The notes below the pieces were generated by a model that saw only the letters and a list, made by a program, of their open reading frames with translations, did not search any database and was not told the origin of the DNA. Source: Macrotis lagotis (lineage: Eukaryota; Chordata; Mammalia; Peramelemorphia; Peramelidae). From it: a stretch of 64,000 nucleotides of DNA. The stretch is from the NCBI RefSeq assembly GCF_037893015.1, contig NC_133663.1, forward strand, positions 1 through 64,000, given 5' to 3'. A program made the translations under genes and the position numbers. Shown piece after piece: positions 47,611-59,819 of the stretch (positions are counted from its first letter, which is position 1; each line of letters opens with the position of its first letter).

Positions 47611-50334
47611 ATTAAAATTTTTCTTTGATTGCAATCAGAAAAAAATCTGCAAAGATAAATGTTAAAAATTATCTCTACAAATAACTGGAAAACAAGCTAA
47701 TGAGTGAACATAAGAAAACAAAAAATGTGGAAATAAATGTAGCCCATCCCTAAAACAGGGGTCTAAACTATATTGGAACTTAAGCTAGGCAGAAAAAATT
47801 TGGCTAGGGCAGTTCATAGTTTGTGTGTAAAGAATCTAAGGAGTGAAAACTAACTGGAACAAAGAGGGTGCACTGAAGAGTCTTGTGCTATGGGGATAAA
47901 ACTTAGTTTCCTCCATTGTTGAGCCTTGAAAAGAAAATCCTCCTTCCAGCAATTCATTGACTATGTGATCCACTGGTCCTTTGGGTCTCAGATCAATGTC
48001 CCTTTCATCTCTAATACATCTACCCTGGTTCCTTCAACTCATTCTACTGCATTCCTTATTTCTCCCCTTCTGCCTTCTACTGCTGAACAATTTTTTTGTA
48101 ATCTCCCCATTTCTGATTTTTGGGCCTCAGCACAATTCCCAACTCATTATTCAACCAAAATGGTGGACTTATGGGCATTCCAGGCTAGTGAAGGGGGAAA
48201 ACTCCACCTCCATCTTTCATTCTATGTACCCTTGAAACAAAACACCATCATATTGCTTTCCACTTTATATTCCCAGGGTGAGCAAGGCTCATGTGTGGAG
48301 AGGTAAATGGCCAAAGGTGCACAACCTGTGTGCTTAAAGCACATCTGTGAAGGGGCAGACACGTGAGAAACAACTGTGACTAAAACACACTTGGATTGTT
48401 AACTCACCCCTCTTAGATTCCAGAGCTGAGCATGAATTCTGGTGATGTCATCACACCCTTCTCTCCAGGTCTGCTCCCCACTGGTCGATGCTAGTGTTTA
48501 GTCCTTCCAGGTTGGTGGTCCAAGTAGGAAATGGGGCAAGTGCTGCTTAATGCCCACCAGGCATATGAATCTAGCTGTCATGCCCATGAGGCACTGCCTC
48601 CCACTGCCCCAGAATGGCCACTGCCCAAATTCCTTCCACTTTTCCCTTTGACCCACGGGAATGAGAACAGAAGATCCCAGGATCTCTAGGTGGAATTTCA
48701 GGTGTTTTATGACTAAGTGATGGGGAATAAATACAGGTCTCGAGGTTGGGGATCCACCCAATGGTGGGAATTCATGGATTCTTTACACATCCTCAAAGAG
48801 AATTTGAATCCTTTTGTTGTTTCAGAATCTCTGCCTATCTTCTTCAAGATTGATATAGCTGTGAAGAGAGACAAGGAAGGAGGCCATACCTTCCTGACAT
48901 TGGCCCAGAAGGGCTAGCTCATTTCCCATTGTGTTCTCTCATTTACTCAGTCAATTTTACTCATAGAATCTGAGCACTGACTTGGGATTGTAGGAGGTCT
49001 TTATGGTTTGGGAAGAGCTCTCCTGAGGTGGTAACTAGGCTAACAAGAGGCCAGTATCACTGGATTGCTGGAAGACTAACAGAAAATTGCTCCTTAGTCC
49101 TGAATTCTTATATTACAGGGAACTCTTGGAATTCACTGTACCAGATGTAGAGCACTTACAATCCCTTTTATATTTCCTGATCTTCCCAGACCTTCGGATA
49201 TGTCTGCAAATTTTTCTGCTGAAGGGAAGAAGCTAATACTCCTGAATGTTTTGTGCCAGACCAGCACAACATCCTGGTCATGAGTTTCCATCCATGGGTA
49301 CTTTCTTGGAACTCTTCCTCCAGGTTTTGTATCCACAGATGTAGAGGTTGTACACACCAATTGTGAGAGTTTTTTATAAGTAGAGGTTCCTGTCTGGGAT
49401 CAGTCCCAAGAGAGGAAGCCATAATTGAATGATGGTCCCATGCTCATCAGAATATGTCTTGAAATCTCTCATCTCCTCACTAAGGAGCAATATCCAGAGG
49501 AGGAAATAGGACCCTCATTTTTTTTCCAGTATACAGTCTGCTCCCAGTTCAATGCTGCTAGTAGCTCTCTTGAGTAGGGTCTCAGGGGTGACTAGTCAGC
49601 TTCTTCTGTAGTGAAAAAGGGTCAGCAGAGTAGCCAGGATCTCCTCGTATGCCATGTCTCATGCTGTCTTTTTTTTCTTTTTCTTCATTGTGAACTATTC
49701 CCTTGGTCCATTTACCTAAAATCGAACAAAGTAGATTGTAAAAACAAATCATTGCTTAGTCTTCAGATCACTTCTCATCCCTCTACCAAGCCTTCTCTCC
49801 TCTCCTTCCTGAACTGGCAGTGGCTCCAAGAAATAGCTTCCCACGAACCCAGAGCTACAATCTACCTTAAATTTATAGGCAGGATAGTGTTATAAAGCTC
49901 TGAGGCCTTGTCCTACTTATCTTGAAATGCAATTTGGTTGAGAATATCTTGGACCCCAAAAGGACTATATGTGAATATAGCTGCATATGGGAAGATATGT
50001 CCACGTGTTAATATATACATGTGAGTTTACTTGTGCATGTGTATGCATTGGAAATAGATCACATGCATAGATGGGTGTGCATCTCTACACATGGATGCAT
50101 CTAGATACATACACATACATGCATACACATGTGCACATTTTCACTGAAAGTATTTCTTTCTCATGGGCAGTTCTGTGTCGATCTCAAGAAGATTTGTCAA
50201 TTAGCTTCTTCAGGTGCCCTTTGAAAACTTTCAATTTCTATGTGATAAAAATCCATCTTCCTTCATCACAACTATGAAATGTGTAGAAAAACGTTGTGAA
50301 GCTAGTCATTCTTAGTAGATGTACATGCCCAAAG

Positions 50335-50620
50335 AAGAGGCAGTTAGCTGGCTCACTGCATAGAGCATTAGGTCTAGAGTCAGCAAGACACGAGTTGAAA
50401 TCCAGCTTCAGAAAGGGACTGGTTATGAGATTTCCCTAGGCAAGTCAATTCACTGCCATTTGTCTCAGTTTCCCCAGCTGTTCAATGGGAATCACAATAG
50501 CACACATCTTCCAGGGAAAAATAACAAAAGATATATCTGTAAAGCTCTGAGACCAATGGCTGGCACAGAGTAGCAGCAATACCAAAGCTAGTCATTCCTA
50601 TTGTTGGTACTAGTGCTAAC
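50335..50620 (+). mobile_element. MIR SINE, array copy 2
   Basis: 'tctcagtttccccagctgtt', 'gctctgagaccaatggctgg' and 'cacagagtagcag', in the same context as 43090 and 54415. It keeps more of its head ('cattaggtctagagtcagca') than copy 1. Confidence 0.78.
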
Positions 50621-52284
50621 ATTATATGAAAAATATCCTTTAAGGCCCCACAAGACATACATGAGAATGAGGGGGTCATTGACACTCCAGGAGTTCCCTG
50701 TAATCTGAGAACTCAGGAGTGAGGAGCATTTTTCCCTTGATCTCCTGGAAATCCAGGGAATATCTCTTCTTTGATAGCCTTGTTACTACCTCAGGAGCAC
50801 TCTTCCCAAACATAAAGACCTTCCACAATCCCGAGCCAATGCTAAAATTCTGTGAAACTAATTCCACCCTTAGTATACAAATGAGGAGGGGGGAGTGTCA
50901 GAAACAGAGACTAGAAAGAAACAGACAGACTAGGGGGTGGGTTGTTCCATGACAGGTAAGTGAATTGGAGTTAAAGGAGTCAGGGCTGTGCAAAGAGACC
51001 AGTCTCCCTTCCTCTTCAGGAGGGGAGGGTTGCAGAAGGGTGAGCAGAGGAGAGGAGAAGAAGGAAAGGAGGAAGGAAAGCAAATAAAGAAAATGAAAGG
51101 AGGAAAAAAAGAAAAGAAGATAGGAAGGCATTGAGTAGTCCATTTGAAATGGTAATTGGGTCCCCATTGGGATACAAAGCTACTCCAGTGGTTTTTATTA
51201 GAAGGTATTTTGAAATTTTTTAAGTATGATACAAATGCTAGCCATTATGTTATGAGGTTATTTTTTTCTACAGATTCCATATCCCTACGTGATGTCCCCT
51301 AACCAATCTGCACAGTGTGGGTATATCCACTTAAATCTCTCTTTTCTCAGGAACTTAATATGTGTATTATCTTGTCCCTCATTTTGCATCTGCCCTTGGC
51401 TCCTCCAAGGTTCAAACTGGCCATGGGAGAACCTCTAGATGTTTTCCCTCTAACTCAGAATTTCCTAATTTGTTATCCTCTTCTCTCAAGGATGGGCCTT
51501 GTAAAACTTCCTACACCCTTAAGGTCTCAAAGCTCTGCTTACTTTGGCCCACACTGACCTCCAAGTCCTCAGGCAAGATCTGGTTCTTTATCTCAGTGCA
51601 TCTTTGAATCTGAAATGAGTAAGAAATATAAATTATGAATGATTGAGAACAAAGAAATCTGATGTAAGAGTGATGCTGAGTGAAGTGAGTAGTACCAGGA
51701 CCACTTTGTACACAGCAATAGCAACACTGGGTGATGATCAATGATGAAAAATTGAGCTCTTCTCAGGAATGAGTAATCAATGTCAATTCTAAAAGTCTTC
51801 TGGTGGAAAATGCCATCCACCTCCAGAGAAAAATTGAGTCTGAATGCAGATCAAAGGTAATTATTTTCACATTTCTAAGACTTATTTTATGGATTTTGTT
51901 ATTTCATGGTTTATCTGCCACTTACGCTATGACTCTTCTTTCACAACCTGACTAATATGGAAATATGGTAAACATTGTACATGTATTACCTATCTTGGAT
52001 TTTGCTATGCTGTTGGGGTGGGAGGGGAAAAGGAGGGGAGGAAGATAAATGCAGAACTCAAAAGTTTACAAAAAAAATGTGAAAGTTGAAGGCTATCTTT
52101 TGAATGTAATTAGACAACATAAAGTAAAATAATATTCAAAAATAACTGGGAAATAGAATATCCCAGCCTTCTGCTGAGACGCCAGTGAGAATCCAACCAT
52201 GAAAAATGGTTCAAATGAGAACTACAGTTTTTGAGAGCCATTGCCTGTGACTCAGAGAAGGCTGGGCATTAAAATAGAATAACA

Positions 52285-52424
52285 GGGCAGCTAGGTGGCC
52301 CAGTGGATAGAGCACTGGCCCTGGAGTCAGGAGTACCTGAGTTCAAATCCAGCCTCAGACACTTAATAATTACCTAGCTGTGTGGCCTTGGGCAAGCCAC
52401 TTAAACCCATCGACTTGCAAAAAG
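52285..52424 (+). mobile_element. tRNA-derived SINE, well preserved
   Basis: 'gggcagctaggtggcccagt', 'ctggagtcaggagtacctga', 'attacctagctgtgtggcct', tail 'cgacttgcaaaaag'. A perfect 11-bp target duplication 'atagaataaca' lies at 52274-52284 and 52425-52435. It is among the least diverged SINEs in the window. Confidence 0.96.
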
Positions 52425-52435
52425 ATAGAATAACA

Positions 52436-52730
52436 ATGATAGAATCTGAGCTAAAATATACCTCAATGGTCCTCTAGTCTAACACAAAACTAACAAAAAT
52501 ATTTCCTCTAACCCATACTTCTCAAGTGGAGATTCAACCTTTACTTGAAGAATTCCTAAGAGAAGGGTTGTCTTACCTTGTCAGAAAGCAGTCCACTACC
52601 CTTTTGGATGGCTTTAATGAATGAGACATTTTCCTGAGAAAACCTAAATTGTCCTTTTATAATTGCTCCTCATGATTCTGTACTCTGTCCCATTATTCTA
52701 TCAACTTTTTCTACAGCTAATTTAGAAAGG
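52436..52730 (-). mobile_element. CR1/L3-type LINE relic
   Basis: The + strand reads 'atggtcctctagtctaacac', 'cctttacttgaagaattcct' and 'tttggatggctttaatgaat', the antisense of the CR1/L3 3' region as recalled from amniote genomes. The related stretches near 44310, 57230, 61830, 15380 and 6320 are parts of array units. Confidence 0.55.
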
Positions 52731-54414
52731 CAAAAGAAGCCCTAGGCAAATGGCCCAGGGAATAAAAGCCCCATGATTTTCTGCATTGGGAGGGGTATTG
52801 GCTATACAAAAGGAGAGGGAGGGGATATTCTCTCAGCCTTGGATATATAAGAGCAGAAGATCCCTGTATCCCTCAAAGGAACTAGAGACATTCTAAGACT
52901 GCTTGAAGGGAAATAAGAACAGGTGTCCTTTACTGGATCCTAGATTATGAGATGCTCACTCAGTAGTAGGAATTCAGGGTTTCTTCACACATCAAAGAGG
53001 GTCAAGCTTTGTCAGAGGCTCCATTTCCTCTCATCATCAAGATGACAAATCTTTGCAAGAGTCCAAAAGCATAGTCCTGAGCACTCTCATTATGGTGAAA
53101 GGGGACAAGGAAGGAGAACTTATCTCCCTGGCATGGGACTGGATGGGATAGTTCAACTCTACTGCATTCTCTTGCTTCCTCAGTTCATCATATAATTATA
53201 GTCTGTGATAGAGAAAGAGAACCTCCAGTACCTTTTATACTTCCTGTTCCTCTTGGACCTTCTGATGCCCCTGGAATTTCTCATGTTGAGGAGAAGCTAC
53301 TGATGGCTATCAGGCACAACATCCGGTTCATGAGTGGCCAACCTTAGGGGCTTTCTTGGGACTTTGATCCTCTGGATTACAAATGTGGATGTCATCTCTT
53401 TTTCTAGTTTATAATGTTATACACATCAATTGTGTAAGACAGATGTTATCTCTTCGTGGTTTAAAGAGTTGTACACACACACATACACATCAGTTGGGTA
53501 AAGTTTGTAAAAGCAAGCAGAGAGCCCTAGATCATGGGTGCCTACCTGGGATCACATGACTCAAGAAGCAGGCACAAGTGAAAATGGTCCCAGGCTCAAC
53601 ATCAGAATCAATATCCAGTGGAGGAGTTGAGACCTCAATTGTTTTTCAGCTAGACACAGATCAATGCTGTGAGTATCTCTCTTCAGTAGGGTCTTTCAAG
53701 GATGGATGGGTGGTTGCTTCTGTTGTGCAGAAGGGTCAGCAGAGCAGCCACAATCTCCTCTTCTGCCCAATCTCATTCACCTTTCTTCCTTCTCTTCCTC
53801 TTCTTCTTGTTGCAATGTATTCCCCTGGGCCCTTCACCTAGAATATGAGAAAATATACTTTTTAAACTAAACCAGTTCAAAGTCCTTATGACCTTTCTCA
53901 TCCCTCATAGGCCCCTTGAAGCTGGCAATGGCTCCAAGTACTCACCTCACTCTAACCCAGGGTGACAATCTACCTTGAGTTCATTGGAAGAATAGAGTGC
54001 TGTCAAGCCCTAAAGCCTTGTCTTATCTACTTGGAGCTGCAATTCTGTTGAGAATATCTTGGATCCCAGAAGAATTGTGTGTGAATATGCATATGAATAG
54101 GCATCTACATATGGCTATATACACACACAAGTCAGTATGCATGTGCACGTGGATATTCAATATTATGCATGCAGAAGTAGATGTGCAAATAGACATTCAT
54201 CTAAACATGGCTGCATTTACAAGTATATATAATGTAGAAAGTTTATCTTTCTCATGGAAAGGTGCATACACATTTCAAGGAAAAGTTTCATTATTTAGCT
54301 CTTTCAGGTGTCTTTTGAAAAACTTTCAATTTATTTGTGCTAAAAAACCAGCTTTTACGGTCACAATCAAGAAATGGAAATAAATCAAACTTTGCATAAC
54401 TAGTCATTCCTCAT

Positions 54415-54650
54415 ACAGAGGAGGCAACTGAATTCAGGAAGACCTAAGTTCAAATTTGACTTCAGGGATGAACTGGCTATGTGATTTTCCTAGGCAAGTC
54501 ACTTAACTGCCATTTACCTCAATTTCCACAACTATAAAATGAGAGTCATAGAAGCATATATCTTCCACAGAAAAAGATCAAAAGAGTTATCTGTAAAGTT
54601 CTGAGACCACGAACTAGCACTGTGTAGAAACAATGCTAGAGCTAGTTATT
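54415..54650 (+). mobile_element. MIR SINE, array copy 3
   Basis: 'ttttcctaggcaagtcactt', 'aactgccatttacctcaatt' and 'ttatctgtaaagttctgaga', in the same place in the unit as copies 1 and 2. Confidence 0.75.
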
Positions 54651-55574
54651 ATTACAATTTTTGCTACGGCTGTCGTTCCCTGCAAAATATCATTCAATAT
54701 CACACAATATCGACATTAGTATGAGGGAGACACTAACACTCCCGGAGCTCACTGAAATGGAAGAACTCAGCCTGAGGGACCACTTTTCACTTAGTATACC
54801 AGCAATTCAGTGAGGTTTTCTTCTTAGCCTTGATACCACCTCAAGAGATTCTTCCCAAACCATAAAGGCCTTCCACAAGCACAAGCCAATGCTCAGATAC
54901 TGTGAGATTTATCCACCCCTAGAAGACAAATGGGGAAGAGGGAAAGAGGAAAAGACCAGAAAGAAAGAGAAACAAGAGAAAGGAGTTCCATGACATGCAA
55001 GTGATATTAATTAAAGAGAGTAAGGGCTGAGGAAGAACATGAAAGAAGGGGGAAAAGAGACAGGAAGCTAGGTAGGAAGTAAAGAATTGTGTTGTCCATC
55101 TGATATGACAGTCAGGTCCCCCATTGGGACAGATTCAATACTCAGCAGTTGTTATTCAAAAGAGATATATTCCTATAGATTCCACATTCCCCCTACATGG
55201 TGTTCTCCCAATCAGTCTACACAGAGCAGGTAACTCCACTTAATCCACTCAGTTATTTTCTCAGGAGCTTATCTTAGCATGATTTTTTCCCTCTTTAGCT
55301 CTGCCCCTGGCTCCTACAAGGCTCAATCTGGCCACAGGGAAAGAGAGAAATGCTAGATGTTTCCCCTCAAACTCTTCATCATTCTAAGAATTTCCCTCTT
55401 TGCTACCCTCTTCCTTCAAGGATTTGCCTTATAAAACTACTTACTCCATGTAAGTGTCAAAGTTTAACTTACCTAGTCACAAACTGACCTCCATATCTTC
55501 AAGTTTATTCTTCATCCCAGGGAATCTTTGAAGCTGAAAAGAATGGCACATACAAATTATGATTGCACACTAAG

Positions 55575-58500
55575 GGCCTAAGGTAGAACTGATGCTAAGT
55601 GAAGTGAGTCTTACCAGGAAAACATCATATGTGGCAATAGCAACATTGAGTGATGACCAACTATGATGAACTTAGCTCTTCTCAGGAATGGGGGGATCAA
55701 GGACAGTTCTAAAAGACTGGTACCTTTCACATCCAGAGAAAGATGCACTCTGCATGGCAAGGAAAACATACACTTTCCACATGTTAAAAACTGTTTTACA
55801 TTTTATTTTTTCACTCTCATGGTTTTGTTTTCCCTTTTGTTCTGCTCTTTCACAACATAACTTTCATGGAAATATGTTTAATCTCTTAAATTACTTGCTT
55901 TAAAAGGGAAGGTGAGAGGGAAAGGAGGGAAAATATATAGTAAAAAGAATACTAAAATTATACTTCCACGTAATTTGACAACATACTTACTTAAAAATAG
56001 ATGTTGAAAATTATTTCAGCAGATAACCGGAAAAATAAAGGAAGAAATAAGCAAGTAAACAATCAAAAAGCCTACAAATAAAGTGAACCCTTAAAACAGG
56101 AGTGTAGCAAAGCAGCTGCTATAACTTAATACTTATAAGCTTAAGGTAGATAGAAAACATTTGACTAAGTCCATAGATTGTGCCTCAAGAGGAGAGGGGA
56201 AAATATTGGAACAAAGAGGAACCACTGAAGAGTCTATACTATTGGGTTAGAAAAATTATAAAAATATTATGGTGACATAAGATACCAAGATGTCAAAGAA
56301 TAGTATAATTCAAAGAGATCTACTCCTACAATACTAACAAAGGGTTGGCTCACCTTAGCTTAAAGATTTGATGTGGGGAGGAAGCAACTATTCATCCTGA
56401 AGGAGACCATCCACCTCCAGAAAGGAATACATTTTGAGTCATTTGTTTTTTCTTACTTCATATTCTTCTACTCCTTGCTGGTTACCCATTTTTGCAGCAG
56501 TTCATATTTTGTGCCTGGATTAGAGAGAGTGGGAAAATAATTGGAAAAGAGAGGGCTCACTGAAGGGTCTTAAACTCTTGGGTTTATAAAAATTAGTCTA
56601 CTCCAGCTTTGAGCTTTGAAAATAAAATACTCCTACCAGCAATCCATTGGATGGGATCACATGGTACTTCAGTTCTCAGGGCATCAAGTCTCTTTGTCCC
56701 TTCCCTTTCCCATTGTTCCCTTTTACATATTTCAATTTGATACTCCTTCATCTCTAATAAACCCACTCTAGTTTCTGCAGCTCATTCTACTGCATTCTTA
56801 TTTCTCCCCTTCTGCCTTTCTTCTAATACTGAACCATCGCCATTTTTTTCTCCCAGAGAAAACACAGTAATCTCCCCATTTCCACATCTCCAAAATTTAC
56901 TTGAGGACCTCATCACTGCTGCCATTTAAATATTGATGAATAATAAAAGTGGCCTAGAGGGAATTTCAGTCTAAAGAATGGCAAAACCCCAACCTCTATC
57001 TTTCATGATATGGTAATTTGAAACAAAGAAGAGGAACAGAGATTAAGGTAAAGAGATTGAGAGAGTAAAGACTTGAAAGTTTCTAAAGTCTCTGATAATG
57101 GTATAGTGGGTTCAAGCAGGAGAGCATGTCTCCCCTTCAGATTAGAGTGAAAGAACTGAACAGGCTCATCTTCTTGTTTGAGAAAGTTGTTGACCTAGGA
57201 AACCAAGATGTCATAAACAGAATTCAAAGAGCCCTCAGTGTTCCTTTAGCCCAACCAATAACTGACAACCCAGTGACATAAGACAGACAAGTGATTATCT
57301 TACCTTATAGTTTTCTTGTGAGGAAGAATCAACTATTTGTCCTGAGACAGCCCATCCTCTGAAAGGAAAGGAATTAATTTTTGAAGTTTTGGGGTTTTTT
57401 TTTTACTTCATGATGTTTTATTCTTAGCAGGTTGCCCATTTTTATTGTTCCTCTTTTGTCCATTAGGTTCAAACTCTACCAAACCCTCTTCCAAATGACA
57501 ATCTATCTAACCACATGAAAACAGCTGTAACATATTCTCCTGTTTCTAAAGTCTCTAATAATGTTATATTAGGTTCAAGCAGGAGATCATGTCTCCCCTT
57601 AAGATTAGAGTGAAAGACCTGAACAGGCTCATCTTCTTGTTTGAGAAAGTTAGTGACCTAGGAAACCAAGATGTCATAGAATATTGGAATTCAGAGAGCC
57701 ATCAATGTTCCTTTAGCCCAACCAATAACTGACAACCCAGTGATATAATACAGGAAAGTGATTATTTTACCTTAACTTAAAGTTTTCTTCTTAGGATGAA
57801 TCAACTATTTGTGCTCAGGCAGACCACCCTCCTGAAGAAAAGGAATAAATTTTTAGTGTTTTTTAAACTTCATAATCTTTTATCCTTGCCCAATTTTATT
57901 ATTCCTCTATTGTCCATTGGATTCAAACTCTACCAAACCCTCTTCCAAATGACAACCTATCTAATCACATAAAAATAATTGTCATCTCTTCTCCTGGATT
58001 CTACACTCGAGTAAATGTCAAAGGTTCTTTCACCTGATTAAATGGAACATCCTCATGGACATTCTTGGTTTCTTTTCAGTTTCCTCCCTTAATGAGTCTT
58101 TACCTTATCAGCATTCTCTCTAAATATTCTTCTAAAAACTCAACCCAATGTCATTGAAGGGGCCTAAACAATGTGCAAAGGTAGATGGAAGGGAATAAGC
58201 ATTTCTATAAGCTCTTATGTGAAAGACTCTGGTCTTTGACTCATTTTTCAGTGGAGAAAGTTGAGGTAAGTTGCATTTAAGTGATTTTCTCAGGGTTACT
58301 CAGTTTCTAAATTTGTACTCAGAGGTTTAAGTCTACACCTAGAGTACTAGCCACTGGGTCCTGACCATCCACAACAGCCTACTATAGAAATTATGCCCTA
58401 AAGCAAGCCCCCATCAATACCATTAACTTTGGTGGCGATCCTATCTTCTTGAATCATACTGAGCTTAAAGGCCTCTAAAACATCACCATCTTCATCAGAA

Positions 58501-59819
58501 TGATTGCCACCATGGATAGGCTCCTCATATGAACTAGTCCTTGGAACCATGGCTCCTTAGGTTTCTTCCTCATCCAGAGGTATTCTCTTTCAATTTTCTA
58601 TCTCTTTGAACCTCTCTCTACAAAAGATAACAACAAACCAAGATCTCTTCAAAGTACAGGCCTGTGCTTCCTTCTCTCCCTTAAACCCCTCACCTCCCAG
58701 TTCAATGCTCTCACTTAGGAAGTCTTGGTCTTAAATCCTCCTATACTCAGAATCCCACTGCTTCCCTTCCATCATTTGCCATAATTGCAAAACTTCATTA
58801 TCACTGGATCATGGGATACAGAGAAAATATACTGTAAGTCCATCTGGATCACTTAGAACACAAAAGATTCAGAACCAAACCATTCTGTTCCATAGTCATG
58901 GACTTAATTAGAGTATGAAAATGCCCTCTGCTACTGAATAATAAAGGAGAAATTCCAATACAAGTCATGGCAGAACTGAATGGGAACCTGAAGAAAATAG
59001 TATTCTGGGTAAAAAAAAAGTGCTATCTATGAAGGTAGACTGAGATAAGACTATCCTGAAGAAATTTAGTAGACTAATAAGCCATGAAAATTCAACCACA
59101 CAAAGATTTGAAAAATGGGAAACCCTAAGCAGCAGGTTAAAAAAATGTTAATTTGGGGAAAAAACTAGGTAAGTCACTTCCAGTTAATCATCATATGCTA
59201 TTGCACTTAATGATTGCAATGTTCCTCTAGTTTTGCTCATGCAAATTTCTTTCTCTTTAAATGTTTCCAGGTTTTACTGAAGTCATCTTCTGCATGTCAT
59301 ATCTAATACCATAATATTCTATAACATTCAAATGCCATTTTTTATTCAGCCATTCCCTCAATTGATGGGCATGCCTTTAAGAACCAAACATTAGCCACCA
59401 CTACAAGAGCTGCTAGAAATATTTATGTACAAATGGGTTAATTTCCTTGTTTTAACACCTCTAGTGGATCGTGACCTAGTAGTGGTCATCTTTCCTCTGT
59501 AATTCTGCAATTGTTTTCTGATTTGACTCTTCTATTAACTTCAAACCTTTTTCTTTCAATAACCTTGTTTCAAATCTTCCCACATGTCCATTTTTATCCA
59601 AGAAACATAACACTGTATCTTACCTTGCTTTTCCCCCTAAAATGGCATCCTGAGGACAACTCTCATCTCTCCCCTGATCAACAAGGTTGTCCATTTAGGG
59701 ATTGATACGGACCCCCAGCATCTTAGATGAAAAGGTTCAGTCTTCATTTCAGTAAATCCTTGAGTTTGAAAAACATTCCAAATGCAAGGTATGAATGATT
59801 GAGATCAAAGGACTCTGAT
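55575..59819 (+). repeat. Right array, unit of ~4.2 kb
   Basis: Runs between landmarks at 55575 and 59820: an L1 3' tail, 'actcctaccagcaatccatt' near 56630, CR1/L3-like parts present twice (57081-58004), an old reverse MIR-like part (58240-58340), 'gaaccatggctccttaggtt' near 58545 and a reverse L1 relic (59220-59440). It is close in order to the reverse complement of 13150-17370. Confidence 0.72.
57081..58004 (+). repeat. 462-bp tandem duplication inside the unit
   Basis: Copies at 57081-57542 and 57543-58004, both opening 'ttctaaagtctct.ataatg' and both carrying 'caggctcatcttcttgtttg' and 'aaccaataactgacaaccca'. The second copy is more diverged. The first copy's opening 180 bp is nearly identical to 61660-61845. 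Confidence 0.8.

Larger units (their letters stand above)
46375..51659 (+). repeat. Right array, unit of ~5.3 kb (includes an L1 insertion)
   Basis: Runs between landmark copies ('gatgctgaatgaagtgag' type) at 46375 and 51660. Removing the 0.9-kb L1 insertion leaves about 4.4 kb. It contains 48300-49430, whose part at 48960-49045 is inverted relative to 50780-50860, then the 'caatatccagaggagg' block, a TG-rich stretch and a MIR. Frames of 75-126 codons in it are not kept in other copies. Confidence 0.7.
51660..55574 (+). repeat. Right array, unit of ~3.9 kb
   Basis: Runs between landmarks at 51660 and 55575. It begins with an L1 3' tail (51670-52150), then carries a SINE, a CR1/L3 relic, a segment 52840-53560 directly similar to 48650-49430 but lacking its ~170-bp inverted element, the 'caatatccagtggaggag' block, a TG-rich stretch and a MIR. 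Confidence 0.7.

Noticed and set aside
43666-48306. Small proteins from the array units (for example frames starting MKRKSS or MKKKYS)
   Set aside because: Similar starts recur because the units are paralogous, but the downstream residues diverge and shift frame between copies.
49133-49422. 75-84-codon minus-strand frames that look protein-like
   Set aside because: The matching segment at 53220-53480 does not keep the frame, so coding constraint is not supported.
50670-50740. Possible microRNA hairpin ('cactccaggagttc' pairing with 'gaactcaggagtg')
   Set aside because: The stem is only about 12 bp with a bulge and is not kept in the sister units near 43390 and 54735.
52840-52865. TATA-like 'ggatatataagagcag' as a host promoter
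   Set aside because: The paralogous sequence near 48660 has no TATA, no downstream gene is visible, and such boxes occur by chance in AT-rich DNA.
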